Origin: Chryseobacterium lactis
Lineage (GTDB): Bacteria > Bacteroidota > Bacteroidia > Flavobacteriales > Weeksellaceae
Length of the DNA: 64,000 bases
Reading direction: 5' to 3'
NCBI RefSeq assembly: GCF_003815875.1
Contig: NZ_CP033924.1
Coordinates: forward strand, 2,852,001-2,916,000
The notes under the pieces are model-generated. The model saw only the letters and a list, made by a program, of their open reading frames with translations. It was not told the DNA's origin and searched no databases. How positions within the stretch are numbered: the first letter of the stretch is position 1; each line of letters opens with the position of its first letter. Below, piece after piece: positions 1 through 9,305 of this stretch. A program made the translations under genes and the position numbers.

Positions 1-38
1 CAAATATTCATAATTTGCAACGACAAGCTGAGACGTAA
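1..38 (+). CDS. 3' end of an upstream gene, probably the sensor histidine kinase partner of the LytTR regulator
   Basis: The first bases read in one frame as NIHNLQRQAET followed by TAA at 36-38, five bases before the response regulator start. The product cannot be identified from 11 residues. Inference: LytTR regulators in Bacteroidota usually lie directly behind a LytS/YehU-type histidine kinase, and this spacing suits a translationally linked pair. Confidence 0.4.
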   Translation, partial: NIHNLQRQAET

Positions 39-43
39 TACCG

Positions 44-778
44 ATGAAAATAAAAGCTGTAATTGTAGACGATGAAAAGATTGCAAGGGAAGTTTTAAGA
101 AGCTACCTTACCAAATATTGTCCCCAGGTTGAAATTCTGGGCGAAGCGGAAAGTATCAAAGAAGCTGTTCCATTGATCGCAGAAAATCAGCCGCAATTGG
201 TCTTTCTTGATGTAGAAATGCCTTTCGGGAATGCCTTCGATGTTTTGGAAGCCACCAGTGAATTTTCTTATGAAACCATTTTCATTACTGCATTTTCGCA
301 ATATTCTTTACAGGCTTTAAATAAATCAGCAAGCTATTATATTTTAAAACCAATCGACATTCAGGAACTTATTGTCGCCGTTAATAAAGTGGTAGAAAGT
401 CTTGAGAAAAAAGAAGAACTTAACCGGAATAAAATATTGCTTCAAAACTTAAAATTAAAACCGGAAAAACAACAGCTCATCCTTCCCACTTTACAGGGAT
501 TTGATGTGGTGAAAACGGAAGATATTGTAAGATTACAGGCAGATGGCAACTTTACCCAGGTATATCTTACCGATGGTTCAAAAAAAATGGTTTGCCGGTT
601 TCTAAAACATTTTGATGATCTGTTGGAAAGTCCTTTCGTAAGAGTTCATCGCTCTCATATTATCAATACAGGTTTTGTGAAATCCTATCATAAAAGTGGA
701 ACAGTAATGCTTTCTGATGATACTGAAATTGAAGTTTCCGGGAGTTTTAAAGAGAACTTTCTGAAAGTTTTTTCGTAG
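44..778 (+). CDS. LytTR-family response regulator (LytR/AlgR type)
   Basis: A 244-residue two-component response regulator. Residues 1-120 form a receiver domain: acidic pair VDDE near residue 9, phospho-acceptor Asp in the FLDVEMP motif near residue 56, a Thr in the FITAFS strand and the Lys of ILKPID. Residues about 145-244 form a LytTR DNA-binding domain (RLQADGNFTQVYL, RVHRSHIIN, then a GSFKENFLK ending typical of the family). It acts in the cytoplasm as a transcription regulator controlled by phosphorylation. The gene begins five bases after the end of the preceding reading frame, so it is probably the second gene of a kinase-regulator operon. The target genes cannot be read from the sequence. 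Confidence 0.93.
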   Translation: MKIKAVIVDDEKIAREVLRSYLTKYCPQVEILGEAESIKEAVPLIAENQPQLVFLDVEMPFGNAFDVLEATSEFSYETIFITAFSQYSLQALNKSASYYILKPIDIQELIVAVNKVVESLEKKEELNRNKILLQNLKLKPEKQQLILPTLQGFDVVKTEDIVRLQADGNFTQVYLTDGSKKMVCRFLKHFDDLLESPFVRVHRSHIINTGFVKSYHKSGTVMLSDDTEIEVSGSFKENFLKVFS

Positions 779-851
779 AATTTATTGTTCCTTAACAGCC
801 TAAAGGCACTATTTTTGACGCTTTTATAACAACCATTCAAAATATTCCGTT

Positions 852-1394
852 ATGAAAACGCTTCACAAAATTATACTTCCGGTCTCGGTAGGTGCACTGG
901 GGCTTCTTATTTTTAACTCCTATTCCGTGGGTATTCCCAAAGGAGCAATTGCCGTAAAAGGTTTTGATGCTAAAAAATATCTCGGACGATGGTATGAAAT
1001 TGCCCGTTTTGATTACAAATTCGAGAAAAATATGGATAATGTTACCGCTGAATATTCTGAAAATCCCGATGGAACCATCCGTGTTGTGAACCGGGGCTAC
1101 GACTATTTAAAAAAGCTGTGGAATGACTCTATCGGAGAAGCTAAATTCGTTAAAGATAAAACTGAAGCCCGTTTAAAAGTGTCTTTTTTTAAACCATTTT
1201 GGGCAGGGTATAACGTGATTGACATCGATGAAGAATATCAGTATGTTTTGGTTGCAGGAAGCAGCTTAAAATATCTTTGGATTCTTTCCAGAACCACCAG
1301 CATTCCTGAAAGCATAAGACAACGTTTTATTGAAAAAGCAAAGAAAATAGGATATAAAACAAATGATTTAATCTGGGTAAGACACAACCAATAA
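852..1394 (+). CDS. Lipocalin family protein (Blc-like)
   Basis: 180 residues with an N-terminal hydrophobic segment (residues 6-24) that has no lipobox Cys, so the protein is exported or membrane-anchored rather than a classical lipoprotein like E. coli Blc. Lipocalin signatures are clear: the first conserved region YLGRWYEIARFD (about residues 44-55), NVTAEYS, then GEAKF, YQYVLVAGSSLKYLWILSR (third conserved region) and a C-terminal helix. Known role of the family: binding of small hydrophobic ligands or lysophospholipids at the envelope. It stands alone between the response regulator and a fold-back repeat. Confidence 0.9.
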   Translation: MKTLHKIILPVSVGALGLLIFNSYSVGIPKGAIAVKGFDAKKYLGRWYEIARFDYKFEKNMDNVTAEYSENPDGTIRVVNRGYDYLKKLWNDSIGEAKFVKDKTEARLKVSFFKPFWAGYNVIDIDEEYQYVLVAGSSLKYLWILSRTTSIPESIRQRFIEKAKKIGYKTNDLIWVRHNQ

Positions 1395-1448
1395 AGCGAA
1401 AAAGCTGAAAAAGCAAAATAGCAAAATGATCCTGGGTAAAGCGTTAAG

Positions 1449-1624
1449 AAAATTGAGATTGAATCCGCTAAAAAATTTCCACTGTCTGAGCTTGGCTGAG
1501 ATTTTAAGTCGAAAAGAATCGTTTGATTCTAGGCGAGTTTGGAAATTGTAGGAGTCAATCTCAATTTTAAAGGATGATTTCAGTCTTGAATTTTTGTATA
1601 CTTTTGTTTCAAGACAAAAGTATA
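1449..1624. repeat. Nested fold-back intergenic element
   Basis: Perfect 14-bp inverted repeats (AAAATTGAGATTGA at 1449-1462 and its reverse complement at 1555-1568) enclose a second inverted pair (AATTTCC near 1472, GGAAATT near 1541) and a central GAATC-gttt-GATTC hairpin at about 1516-1529. Directly after lies another perfect 10-bp hairpin, TATACTTTTG at 1597-1606 against CAAAAGTATA at 1615-1624. The block occupies the gap between two converging genes and holds no convincing ORF. From memory, elements of this style (TGTCTGAGC ... GCGAGTTTGG) recur in Chryseobacterium intergenic regions; copy number was not tested. Confidence 0.6.
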
Positions 1625-1629
1625 ATCTT

Positions 1630-2103
1630 TTAACTTCCAATATATTCCTTCCACTCTTCAAAGCGATGATCAATGACCTGTGCCATCAAATCATAGTTTT
1701 CATACGTGTCTTCAATATGATAAAAAGTTTCATATTCGTAGTCGTTTTCCTCAGCTTTACCATCAAAAATATTAACGTAGTCATCGGCAAATGAACTGTA
1801 TCTGTTCCCGAAATCCGTGTCGTCGGCATAATAATCCTTTGCAAAACTATTTCCCAGGTCACTCAAATCATATTCAGAAAATTTTCCATCACAGGCGTTC
1901 ATTACAAAGTCGGCACCTGTAATCTCTCGTCGTTTTAATTTTTCAATTTCCTCCGCACCGTCTTCTTTTAATTCATCAGAGATTAAATCATGGTTAATAC
2001 ACCAGTTCAGAAACATACCTGTGTGGGTGGCTCCATTTTTTTGAGGAAGACTTTCCGGAAAATCACCACCATAATGCCATGAGGCATCATCATATTTAGA
2101 CAT
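1630..2103 (-). CDS. Acidic conserved hypothetical protein, 157 aa
   Basis: I do not recognise a function. The protein is cytoplasmic (no signal peptide or membrane segment) and strongly acidic, with conserved-looking aromatic motifs: DASWHYGGDFPE at the N-terminus, a GMFLNWCINHDLI segment near residue 30 and a C-terminal IDHRFEEWKEYIG. This layout (short, acidic, W/Y-rich, single domain) resembles the small SMI1- or immunity-like proteins that accumulate in Bacteroidota, but no toxin gene is beside it. The gene ends next to the fold-back element and is divergent from cinA, with 117 bp between the two starts. Confidence 0.75.
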   Translation of the reverse strand: MSKYDDASWHYGGDFPESLPQKNGATHTGMFLNWCINHDLISDELKEDGAEEIEKLKRREITGADFVMNACDGKFSEYDLSDLGNSFAKDYYADDTDFGNRYSSFADDYVNIFDGKAEENDYEYETFYHIEDTYENYDLMAQVIDHRFEEWKEYIGS

Positions 2104-2220
2104 ACTTTTTAATTATAGTTTTAAACAATTTTTGTCAAAAATAGAAAAAATCAATTTATATTGCCCGTCACAGAGAATTTTCCGTCATTTGCAGGAGAAT
2201 TTTTTTCAACAAATTGATCT

Positions 2221-3471
2221 ATGGAAAAAGCCGTTCTGATTACGATTGGTGATGAAATCCTTTCAGGAAATACAATCGACACCAACTCAAATTTTATTGC
2301 TTCCGAACTGAAAAATATAGGCATTAAAGTTACCCAGATTTTTACAATTTCAGATGAGATTGAAACCATCAAAAAAACATTGAAAACTGCTTTTGAATCA
2401 GGTGATCTGGTGATTACAACCGGCGGGCTGGGACCTACCAGAGATGATAAAACAAAAAAGGCACTGGCAGAGTTTTTCAATGATGAAATTGCTCTGGATG
2501 AGGTCACGTTTAATCATCTTAAAGCCTATATGGAAAAACGGGGACGCCAGGATATTTTGGAAAGAAATAAAGAACAGGCTTTTGTTCCTACGAAATCTGT
2601 AGTTTTTCAAAATCATTTTGGTACTGCACCATGTATGATGATGGAGCAGAACGGAAAGCTTTCATTCAGTTTGCCGGGAGTTCCATATGAAGTAAAACCA
2701 TTGATTAAAGATCAGATTATTCCTTATTTACAGGAGAAATTTAACCTTAACTTTATCCATACCAGAATTGTTTCGGTGGTGGGCATTCCCGAAAGTATTT
2801 TAGCTGATACCATTGAAAATTGGGAATTGGCACTTCCTGAAAATATAGCGCTTTCCTATCTTCCTGTAGGAACAAGAGTAAAACTCAGATTAACGGCATC
2901 CGGCGACAACGAAGAAATGCTAAAATTGCAGGCAGAGAATGAAATCCAAAAGCTTCTTCCTTTGGTGGAAGGGCATGTGATTGCTGTATCAGAAGATAAA
3001 ATTGAAACTATTCTGGCAGAAATACTAACGGAAAGAAAACTGACCATTTCCACAGCAGAGAGCTGTACCGGAGGTGAATTAGCAAAAATGATTACTTCAG
3101 TTTCCGGCAGTTCAAAGTATTTTCTTGGCGGAATGGTTGCTTATGCTACAGATAAGAAAATTAAAATTTTAAATGTTTCGAAAGATACTGTAGAAAAATT
3201 TACTGTTGTAAGTGAGCAGGTAGCTCAGGAAATGGCAAAAGGATGTCAACAATTGTTCGATACTCATATCTCTCTTTCTACGACCGGAGTGGCAGGTCCC
3301 GGAAAAGGAGAAGATGGAAAAGAGGTAGGAACAGTTTTCTATACGATCAGAGTTAATAATCAGGAAGTCACCTCAAAACTCTACATGCCTCACCTGGAAA
3401 GAGTGGATTTTATGAATTTCGTTTCCCAGAAGGTAATTCAGGATCTTGTAGGACTCCTTGTCAATAGTTAA
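2221..3471 (+). CDS. cinA: CinA family protein: competence/damage-inducible protein, NMN deamidase
   Basis: 416 residues, full length for the two-domain CinA. Residues 1-170 are the MoaB/MogA-like domain (ITIGDEILSGNTIDTNS at the start, TTGGLGPTRDDKT near residue 65, SLPGVPYE near 150). Residues about 255-416 are the CinA C-terminal amidohydrolase domain (STAESCTGGELAK, GGMVAYATDKKI, STTGVAGPG). Known role: ADP-ribose pyrophosphatase and nicotinamide-mononucleotide deamidase in pyridine nucleotide salvage; the competence link holds only in some Gram-positives. The start lies directly at the first in-frame ATG after an AT-rich divergent promoter region. Confidence 0.95.
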   Translation: MEKAVLITIGDEILSGNTIDTNSNFIASELKNIGIKVTQIFTISDEIETIKKTLKTAFESGDLVITTGGLGPTRDDKTKKALAEFFNDEIALDEVTFNHLKAYMEKRGRQDILERNKEQAFVPTKSVVFQNHFGTAPCMMMEQNGKLSFSLPGVPYEVKPLIKDQIIPYLQEKFNLNFIHTRIVSVVGIPESILADTIENWELALPENIALSYLPVGTRVKLRLTASGDNEEMLKLQAENEIQKLLPLVEGHVIAVSEDKIETILAEILTERKLTISTAESCTGGELAKMITSVSGSSKYFLGGMVAYATDKKIKILNVSKDTVEKFTVVSEQVAQEMAKGCQQLFDTHISLSTTGVAGPGKGEDGKEVGTVFYTIRVNNQEVTSKLYMPHLERVDFMNFVSQKVIQDLVGLLVNS

Positions 3472-3560
3472 AACAATGAATTTTTTTTTTAATTTTTTTT
3501 TAATAAATTTAATACAGTTTTTCACACTTTTTGAAAACCATTCATTAAAATTTTAAAATC

Positions 3561-6500
3561 GTGGAAAATTCCAAACAGATTTTTCAGACCAACAGCAAAA
3601 AACGTTGGAAAAGTGTACAATGGGGAAGCCGCTTCTTTATTTTTGTTGGGGCGTTGCTTCTTCTTGCTTTAGGTCTGATGATGACACTGGACAGAAGTCC
3701 TAAAATTCCTTTTAAGGAAGATTACAAAGCCGTAATCACAGCCAATAAACCTTATCTTCAGGAAAATAAAATTTCGAAAGAATATAAAGGCTTCCGAAGC
3801 TTTATTTCTGAAAAAACAATACATACCAATCTTTCCAAGATCGAAAAGGCACGAGCAGAAAGATTTAAGAATCAAAACAGAAATTGGGCGCAGTTTCCGG
3901 GTGGGATCCGTTCAGCTTTTTATGTAGCCTGGGATCCGCAGTCTTTGATGTCTTTAAAGCGAAATATCAGACACGTAAACCTGGTTTTTCCGGAATGGTT
4001 TTTTATTGATCCCAAAACAGGAGATCTGAAGACCAATGTAGATCCTGAAGGGTATAAAGTAATCAAAAGAACCGGCGTGGCAGCAATGCCTATGCTGAGC
4101 AACAACTCTGACCGGGAATTCCGTTCTGAAGGATTGACGAAGGTGCTTAATGATCCGAAACGGAGAACCAATCTTATCCAGAAAATTACTCAGCAGTGTT
4201 TAAAATATCATTTCAAAGGAATCAATATTGACTTTGAGGATATGAACCTGAATTCTGATGAGAACCTGATTGCCTTCATGAAAGAGCTTTCGGAAACATT
4301 CAAACAGAATCAGTTGCTTGTGACGATGGATATCATGACGGATAATGATGACTACAATGTTCCGAGATTAGATCCTTATGTAGATTATTTTGTACTGATG
4401 GCTTATGATGAATATTCTGCAGGAAGTGATGCAGGGCCGGTTTCCTCACAGAAATGGATTGAAGCTCAGACCGGGAAAATTGTAAAACAAACATCCCCTC
4501 ATAAGATTATTCTGGGACTGGGAGCATATGGTTATGACTGGAGTTCCAATAAAGATGACAATACCTCTGTTACCTATATGCAGGCGATCACAAAAGCCAG
4601 TGCCAGCAAGGCAGTAATCGATTTTAATGATAATACGTTTAACTTAAATTATTCATATACAGATTCTAAAAGCAATACCCATACGGTATTCTTCAATGAC
4701 GCAGCGTCAATCTTTAATACCATGCGTTTTTCATCAGAATATCCGTTGGCAGGAACTGCATTATGGAGATTGGGTAGTGAAGATAGCAGAGTCTGGAATT
4801 TTTATGATAAAGATCTTACGTTTGCCGGGCTTTCTAAACTTAATCTGAAAACACTGGAAAATGTAAAAGGCCAAACTATGGTCGATTATATCGGAGATGG
4901 TGAAATATTGGATGTATTGAACACTCCTCATGACGGAAAAATTGCCCTGGAAATTGATCCTAAAGAAAAAATTATTACCGACGAAAATTATGTCACATAC
5001 CCAAGTTCGTATGAAGTGAAAAAATATGGCAGCGCGCCTCAAAAAGAGTTGGTGCTGACATTTGACGACGGGCCGGATGAAACATATACTCCTCAGGTAC
5101 TGGATGTTTTGTCTAAATATCATGTTCCTGCGGCTTTCTTCCTGGTAGGATTAAATGCTGAAAAAAATCTTCCTCTTGTCAAAAGAATTTACCGTGAAGG
5201 CCATGAGATCGGAAACCATACCTTTACCCATGAAAATATTGCTAAAGTAAGTCCGGAAAGAGCTTTGCTGGAATTAAAATTAACCAGATTACTGATAGAA
5301 TGTGTAACAGGACACAGTACCATTCTTTTCAGAGCGCCTTATAATGCGGATTCTGAACCTACAACCTCGGAAGAAATTATTCCCGTAGCTTTAGCCAGAC
5401 AACAAAATTATCTGGATATCGGGGAAAATATTGACCCTGAAGACTGGCAGCCCGGCATAAAGTCTGATGAAATTGTAAAACGTGTATTGGCAGGAATCAA
5501 GCAGCAGAGAGGAAATATCATTCTGCTTCATGATGCGGGCGGGGATACAAGAGAGGAAACAGTGAAGGCATTAAAAATTTTAATCCCGACCCTTCAGAAA
5601 CAGGGATATCATTTTACCAATCTTACTAATCTTTTGCATAAGAAAAGAAGTGAGCTGATGCCTGAAGTTCCGAAGACGAGATCTTACTATGTGATGCAGC
5701 TTAACCTTGTTTTGGCTACCGTAATTTATGGAATAAGTCATTTTTTGGTTGCCTTGTTTACCATTTTCATTGCTTTAGGATTAATAAGACTTTTATTGAT
5801 GGCTTATTGGGCTTTTAAAGAAAGAAAAAAAGAAAAAAAGCTTGGCGAATTTCCAATATTGGAATCTTATCCGAAAGTATCCATTATTGTACCTGCTTAT
5901 AATGAGGAAGTGAATATTGTTTCCTCGTTGAATAACCTACTGAAACAATCCTATCCGAATTTTAACATCATTATGGTGGATGACGGAAGTAAAGATTCAA
6001 CCTATGAGAAAGCAAAAGAAGCTTTTCCGGATCATCCGAAACTTGAGATTTTTACAAAAACCAATGGTGGAAAAGCAACTGCATTAAACTTTGGTATTGC
6101 TCAGACCGACGCAGAATATGTAGTCTGCATCGACGCAGATACTAAATTGCAGCAGGATGCCGTAAAATATCTTATAGCAAGATTCCTGAATGCAACTCCT
6201 GAAGAAAAAATTGCTGCGGTAGCCGGAAATGTAAAAGTAGGAAACAAAGTCAACTGGCTTACGAGATGGCAGGCGATAGAATATACTACAAGCCAGAATT
6301 TTGACAGATTAGCCTATGCTCATATCAATGCTATTACGGTAATTCCGGGTGCGATCGGTGCTTTCAGAAAATCTGTAATTGCAGAAGTGGGAGGCTATTC
6401 TTCAGATACGCTTGCTGAAGATTGTGATATTACCGTGAAGATTTTAAGAGAAGGATATACAGTAGCCAATGAAAATAGTGCTATCGCTGTCACTGAAGCT

Positions 6501-6959
6501 CCTGAAACTGTAAAACAGTTCCTGAAACAACGTTTCCGATGGACTTACGGAATTATGCAGATGTTCTGGAAACAAAAGCAGACTTTCCTTAACCCCAGAT
6601 ACAAAGGATTGGGACTTTGGGCGATGCCTAATATTTTACTGTTCCAATACATTATTCCGTTTTTCTCGCCACTGGCAGATGTGATTATGTTTTTTGGAAT
6701 CCTGTCCGGAAATGGAAGTAAAATATTTTCTTACTATTTGATATTTCTTTTGGTGGATGCTTCCTTAGCGTTGGTGGCATTCCTTATGCAGCGTGAAAAA
6801 TTAACGAATTTGCTGTATATCATTCCACAAAGATTCGGATACAGATGGCTGATGTATATTGTGTTGTTTAAAAGTTTAAGAAAAGCATTGAAAGGCGAAA
6901 TGCAGTCCTGGGGGTTCCTGAAACGAACAGGAAATGTAAAAGAGATAGCAACTTCTTAA
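3561..6959 (+). CDS. Trifunctional GH18 / polysaccharide deacetylase / GT2 glycosyltransferase fusion
   Basis: A 1132-residue membrane enzyme starting at GTG. Order: cytoplasmic basic N-terminus; membrane segment about residues 22-44; GH18-like domain about 110-420 with the catalytic-type motif INIDFEDMN near 223; NodB/CE4 deacetylase domain about 490-700 (LTFDDGPDE, GHEIGNHTFTH, FRAPYNADSEP, IILLHDAGGD); a membrane segment near 710-740; GT2 domain from about 772 (VSIIVPAYNEE, MVDDGSKDST, IDADTKLQ, AEDCDITV, and the processive-synthase signature QRFRW near 990); then C-terminal membrane helices. Known logic: GT2 synthases of the PgaC/HAS type make and export beta-linked GlcNAc polymers, while CE4 and GH18 domains deacetylate or cut them. 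Inference: one protein makes, deacetylates and trims an exopolysaccharide. The gene stands alone. Confidence 0.9.
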   Translation: MENSKQIFQTNSKKRWKSVQWGSRFFIFVGALLLLALGLMMTLDRSPKIPFKEDYKAVITANKPYLQENKISKEYKGFRSFISEKTIHTNLSKIEKARAERFKNQNRNWAQFPGGIRSAFYVAWDPQSLMSLKRNIRHVNLVFPEWFFIDPKTGDLKTNVDPEGYKVIKRTGVAAMPMLSNNSDREFRSEGLTKVLNDPKRRTNLIQKITQQCLKYHFKGINIDFEDMNLNSDENLIAFMKELSETFKQNQLLVTMDIMTDNDDYNVPRLDPYVDYFVLMAYDEYSAGSDAGPVSSQKWIEAQTGKIVKQTSPHKIILGLGAYGYDWSSNKDDNTSVTYMQAITKASASKAVIDFNDNTFNLNYSYTDSKSNTHTVFFNDAASIFNTMRFSSEYPLAGTALWRLGSEDSRVWNFYDKDLTFAGLSKLNLKTLENVKGQTMVDYIGDGEILDVLNTPHDGKIALEIDPKEKIITDENYVTYPSSYEVKKYGSAPQKELVLTFDDGPDETYTPQVLDVLSKYHVPAAFFLVGLNAEKNLPLVKRIYREGHEIGNHTFTHENIAKVSPERALLELKLTRLLIECVTGHSTILFRAPYNADSEPTTSEEIIPVALARQQNYLDIGENIDPEDWQPGIKSDEIVKRVLAGIKQQRGNIILLHDAGGDTREETVKALKILIPTLQKQGYHFTNLTNLLHKKRSELMPEVPKTRSYYVMQLNLVLATVIYGISHFLVALFTIFIALGLIRLLLMAYWAFKERKKEKKLGEFPILESYPKVSIIVPAYNEEVNIVSSLNNLLKQSYPNFNIIMVDDGSKDSTYEKAKEAFPDHPKLEIFTKTNGGKATALNFGIAQTDAEYVVCIDADTKLQQDAVKYLIARFLNATPEEKIAAVAGNVKVGNKVNWLTRWQAIEYTTSQNFDRLAYAHINAITVIPGAIGAFRKSVIAEVGGYSSDTLAEDCDITVKILREGYTVANENSAIAVTEAPETVKQFLKQRFRWTYGIMQMFWKQKQTFLNPRYKGLGLWAMPNILLFQYIIPFFSPLADVIMFFGILSGNGSKIFSYYLIFLLVDASLALVAFLMQREKLTNLLYIIPQRFGYRWLMYIVLFKSLRKALKGEMQSWGFLKRTGNVKEIATS

Positions 6960-7035
6960 TATTTGTTTAAATTTGTTTTTCGGAAAAGTAACAAATCCGA
7001 AAAAAATAATACATATTCTTTAAATTGTTATCATA

Positions 7036-9093
7036 ATGAAAAAATTAACGCTTTCTTTGTTTTTAATAGCAGGGATCTGCTCTCAAAATACTATGAGTGC
7101 ACAAGCTAAAGCTACTAAGGTAGCAGTGAATAATACAGATAAAGGTTTAGACCTTAGCTTGATGGATACTTCGGTGCGTCCACAGGATGATTTTTATAAT
7201 TACGTAAGTGGAACCTGGATGAAAACTGCCAAAATTCCATCTGATAAACCAACTTGGGGAAGCTTTAATAAATTGGCTGAGGATACGGATAACAATTCCA
7301 TGACAATCCTGAACTCTCTTCTGAAAGATAAATTTGCTGACGGAAGCGAAGGGAAAAAGATTCAGGATCTGTATGCAACTTTTATGAACATGCAGAAAAG
7401 AAATGCCGACGGAATCAAGCCTATTCAGGATAATCTGAATAAGATTGATGCTATTAAAAACATGGCAGATCTTCAGAACTACCTTACTGCGGTAACTAAA
7501 GAAGGTGAAAATGTATTTTATGGATGGGGAATTGATGCCGATCTTAAAGATTCTAAAATGAACGCGGTTTACATAGGAAACGCTACGCTAGGATTGGGAA
7601 GAGATTACTATCAGAAAGTAAACGATAAAAATACAGAAGCAATCGCTGAATATCAGAAGTATGTAGCTTCAATGTTAAAAGAATTAGGTTATAAAAATGC
7701 TGATGAAGCGGCTAAAACTATTATTAATTACGAGAAAAGCATTGCTCAGACCCTTTTAACAAATGAGCAAAGCCGTGATAATACGCTTCAATATAACCCT
7801 CAGACTATGGCTGAGCTTTCAACTTTGGTAAAAGGAGTTGATATTCCTGCTTACCTTAAAAAAGTAGGGGTAAACACAGACAGAGTAATTATCGGAGAAT
7901 TGGGATACTATAAAAGCTTTGATAAATTAGTCAATGCTCAGAACCTTCCGGTAATCAAGGATTATCTGAAATTCCACATGATCAACGGAAGTGCATCTTA
8001 CCTAAGCGAAAAGCTGGGTGACATGAAATTTGCTTTCTACGGAAAATATTTAAGAGGTCAGCAGGAGCAAAGAGCATTGAACAAAAGAGGTTTTGAGTTG
8101 ATCAACAGAAATCTTGGAGAAGCTTTCGGAAAATTATATGTTGAAAAATATTTCCCTGCAGAGGCTAAAGCTCAGATGGTGGAATTGATCGATTATTTAA
8201 AGAAAAGCTTTGCCGTTCACATCAACAACCTGGCGTGGATGTCAGCTACGACTAAGGAAAAAGCAATGCTGAAATTGAATAAATTTACAGTGAAAGTTGC
8301 TTATCCGGACAAGTGGAAAGACTATTCAAAGTTACAGATCACTCAGGAAGCTAAGGGAGGAACATTATATCAAAACCTTCAGAATGTTTCTGAATGGCAA
8401 TACAATAAAGATTTAGCTAAAATCGGTAAGCCGGTTGATAAAACAGAATGGGGAATGACTCCGCAAACTGTAAATGCTTACTATAATCCGGTAAACAATG
8501 AAATTGTATTCCCTGCAGCGATTCTTCAACCTCCTTTCTTCAACCCTAAAGCTGATGCTGCCGTGAATTTCGGTGGAATCGGAGCGGTAATCGGTCACGA
8601 AATGAGCCACGGATTTGATGATTCAGGAGCACAATTTGACGCTGACGGTAACCTTGTAGACTGGTGGACTCCGGAAGATAAAGCCAATTTCGAGAAAGCT
8701 ACAAAAGCACTTGCTTCTCAATATGACAAATATGAGCCGGTAAAAGGAACTTTCGTAAACGGTACATTTACCAACGGTGAAAATATCGCTGACTTAGGAG
8801 GAGTAAATATTGCTTATGACGCTCTTCAAATGTATCTGAAAGATAAAGGAAACCCGGGAAAAATCAGTGGATTCAGCCAGGATCAGAGATTCTTTTTAAG
8901 CTGGGCAACCGTTTGGAGAACTTTATCAAGTGAAAAATATATGATTAACCAGGTGAAGACAGATCCGCACTCTCCGGGCTACTTCAGAAGCTTTGGTCCG
9001 CTAATTAACGTTGATGCTTTCTATAAAGCATTCGACTTGAAAAAAGGCGATAAATTATACAAAACGCCGGAAGACAGAATTAAAATCTGGTAA
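7036..9093 (+). CDS. M13 family metallopeptidase (neprilysin/PepO-like), secreted
   Basis: 685 residues. The N-terminal signal peptide ends near the alanine-rich MSAQAKA. The mature protein opens with the M13 signature SLMDTSVRPQDDFYNYVSGTW. The zinc site is VIGHEMSHGFDD near residue 521 (HExxH), followed by ENIADLGG (third ligand Glu and conserved Asp), an NAYY substrate-binding motif before it, and the C-terminal DPHSPGYFR and IKIW ending that forms the family hallmark. It is a gluzincin endopeptidase of the periplasm or outside that cleaves small peptides. It is followed by its own terminator and by a paralogue 212 bp downstream. Confidence 0.95.
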   Translation: MKKLTLSLFLIAGICSQNTMSAQAKATKVAVNNTDKGLDLSLMDTSVRPQDDFYNYVSGTWMKTAKIPSDKPTWGSFNKLAEDTDNNSMTILNSLLKDKFADGSEGKKIQDLYATFMNMQKRNADGIKPIQDNLNKIDAIKNMADLQNYLTAVTKEGENVFYGWGIDADLKDSKMNAVYIGNATLGLGRDYYQKVNDKNTEAIAEYQKYVASMLKELGYKNADEAAKTIINYEKSIAQTLLTNEQSRDNTLQYNPQTMAELSTLVKGVDIPAYLKKVGVNTDRVIIGELGYYKSFDKLVNAQNLPVIKDYLKFHMINGSASYLSEKLGDMKFAFYGKYLRGQQEQRALNKRGFELINRNLGEAFGKLYVEKYFPAEAKAQMVELIDYLKKSFAVHINNLAWMSATTKEKAMLKLNKFTVKVAYPDKWKDYSKLQITQEAKGGTLYQNLQNVSEWQYNKDLAKIGKPVDKTEWGMTPQTVNAYYNPVNNEIVFPAAILQPPFFNPKADAAVNFGGIGAVIGHEMSHGFDDSGAQFDADGNLVDWWTPEDKANFEKATKALASQYDKYEPVKGTFVNGTFTNGENIADLGGVNIAYDALQMYLKDKGNPGKISGFSQDQRFFLSWATVWRTLSSEKYMINQVKTDPHSPGYFRSFGPLINVDAFYKAFDLKKGDKLYKTPEDRIKIW

Positions 9094-9101
9094 AAAACAG
9101 G

Positions 9102-9127
9102 AACCGCTCAGTAATGAGCGGTTTTTT
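9102..9127 (+). terminator. Rho-independent terminator after the first M13 peptidase
   Basis: Stem AACCGCTCA, loop GTAA, stem TGAGCGGTT, then a run of T. It starts nine bases after the stop codon. Confidence 0.85.
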
Positions 9128-9305
9128 ATTTTTAAAATCTCCGTCATCCGGAGGGTGAAAAATCAAAGATTTGAAGAGGTGCTTCTTTTAATTCAGATCG
9201 GAATTTATCACTGAAAACTTTCCATCATTTGTCAATTATCATTTATTACTTATCATGAAAGTTTGTATATTTGATACGTTTGTGTAAAATCAAAAACTAT
9301 CTTTA

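Noticed and set aside
1594..1794. 66-codon plus-strand frame
   Set aside because: Begins in a palindrome and continues antisense to the acidic 157-residue gene.
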